Source: Tolypothrix bouteillei VB521301 (GTDB lineage: Bacteria; Cyanobacteriota; Cyanobacteriia; Cyanobacteriales; Nostocaceae). Taken from it: DNA of 64,000 nt. Position numbers and translations under genes: made by a program. Positions 63,442-64,000 of this stretch are shown piece after piece (positions within the stretch are counted from its first letter, which is position 1; each line of letters starts with the position of its first letter). The stretch spans positions 4,670,895-4,734,894 of the forward strand of contig NZ_JHEG04000001.1 in assembly GCF_000760695.4 (NCBI RefSeq), in the 5' to 3' direction. Under the pieces are notes generated by a model, which was given only the letters and a program-made list of their open reading frames with translations, was not told where the DNA came from and searched no databases.

Positions 63442-63684
63442 TTAAACAGATAGATAAAATGTGCTATCTTTCTCGTACAATTTGTGCTTGTTCCCTTTGA
63501 AGAAGGTAGCTGTGCTGGAGGCAGAGGAGTCACTGCGGTGGTGAGGCAACACGATCGTTTTGGGGTTTCCCCACGAGCGGATGGCTGAAAGGGTTTCACG
63601 GGCTACAGCACCTGGTGTGGCATGAAAAACTTCTACTTTGCCCTCTGGGTTGCCAACAGAAGAATTCCCCGTTCCCTTCTTCAT
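63442..63684 (-). CDS. Small hypothetical protein
   Basis: A protein of 80 residues from ATG 63684, with GGAAGG about nine bases upstream; the frame reaches further to 63771 without such a site. Contains EGKVEVFHATPGAVARETLSA, GNPKTIVLPHHRSDSS and a Lys-rich end. I recognise no family. Well-formed ribosome site argues for a real gene. Oriented like ndhB but 137 bp upstream. Confidence 0.45.
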   Translation of the reverse strand: MKKGTGNSSVGNPEGKVEVFHATPGAVARETLSAIRSWGNPKTIVLPHHRSDSSASSTATFFKGNKHKLYEKDSTFYLSV

Positions 63685-64000
63685 AACTTTTATTCCTTCC
63701 AATGGGATACAAATTTGAATAATGGCAATAGGCTTAATGTAGAACCTTGAGGGGGATTTTGAAAACAGCACTCGTCAAAGACGTCGATTATAAGTTAAAG
63801 ATTAAAATAACTGGAAATTCTAACCCCTGCTAAACCCGCCTCTCCCTTTGGGATCGGCTTTGCCAACAAGCAGGTCTGAAATTTCAACCCAAGCAGACGG
63901 TTTGTGTCAGGATTAGATCGCATAATCCCATAGCGTAACGTTAAGTTCTACCGATACGCTCTTCATAATTTCTTTCAATTGATTATTTAGGCGAACAGCT
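63685..64000. other. Right-end region without a recognisable gene
   Basis: About 316 bp to the window edge. The plus strand shows CTTTGGGATCGGCTTTGCC-type GC-rich text but no credible frame; a gene may begin beyond the window. Confidence 0.4.

Overview
The window comes from a cyanobacterium, most likely a filamentous one of the Nostocales type. It carries ndhB, psaX and psb28-2, and the HIP1 palindrome GCGATCGC recurs throughout. It also has short palindromic and foldback repeats between genes, long two-component proteins fused to Ser/Thr kinases, and a probable pirA with an NtcA box. I cannot name the genus from the sequence alone.

Layout. (1) 1-8135 is mostly housekeeping: the 3' end of secA, a TrmJ-type tRNA methyltransferase, a membrane-anchored serine hydrolase, psb28-2, dprA, a PhyH-type dioxygenase, a DUF2301 membrane protein, a SAM-hydrolase-family enzyme, pirA and a STAS protein. 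(2) 8321-27150 is a long minus-strand exopolysaccharide locus. Read 5' to 3' it encodes a Wzz-like chain-length protein, a polymerase fused to a flippase (Wzy-Wzx), GT2, GT14-like and GT2 transferases, a GH74 glycanase, a WecG/TagA transferase, a GT61 transferase, a second WecG/TagA, a GH10 xylanase and the initiating phosphoglycosyltransferase. Two foldback elements and a WD40 remnant interrupt it. (3) 28314-33848 holds aspS, htpX and small cyanobacterial genes, plus a broken crcB next to a DUF190 gene. (4) 33949-35212 is a small accessory patch: a truncated tRNA-Ser copy, a toxin-antitoxin pair and an intact tRNA-Ser(CGA). (5) 35633-37275 is a compact RiPP-like system: a secreted-type peptide with two GFADF repeats, a strong hairpin, and a radical SAM/SPASM maturase. 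(6) 37365-48981 holds capA-like, larE, a branched-chain amino acid permease, psaX (too short for ordinary ORF calling), lipA, a response regulator with a repeat linker, an orphan IS200/IS605-like end, and a 1879-residue Ser/Thr kinase-ATPase-GAF-histidine kinase. (7) 49078-51400 is a terpene synthase-cytochrome P450 pair. (8) 52842-61549 is a complete chemotaxis-type operon (cheA, cheW, soluble MCP, cheB, cheR, cheY, cheC, hybrid kinase). (9) 61727-63684 holds ndhB and a small unknown gene.

How the genes work together. The polysaccharide locus has every step of a Wzx/Wzy pathway: priming, transfer, branching, flipping and polymerisation, and length control. It also has two exported glycanases that could trim or release a xylose- or glucan-containing polymer. 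The che operon has phosphotransfer, adaptation (CheB/CheR) and a CheC phosphatase, but its receptor has no membrane segment, so it probably senses a cytoplasmic signal. The strongest candidates for new biology are the GFADF peptide with its radical SAM enzyme, and the Wzy-Wzx fusion. All functional calls rest on motif and family recognition by eye; no database search was possible.
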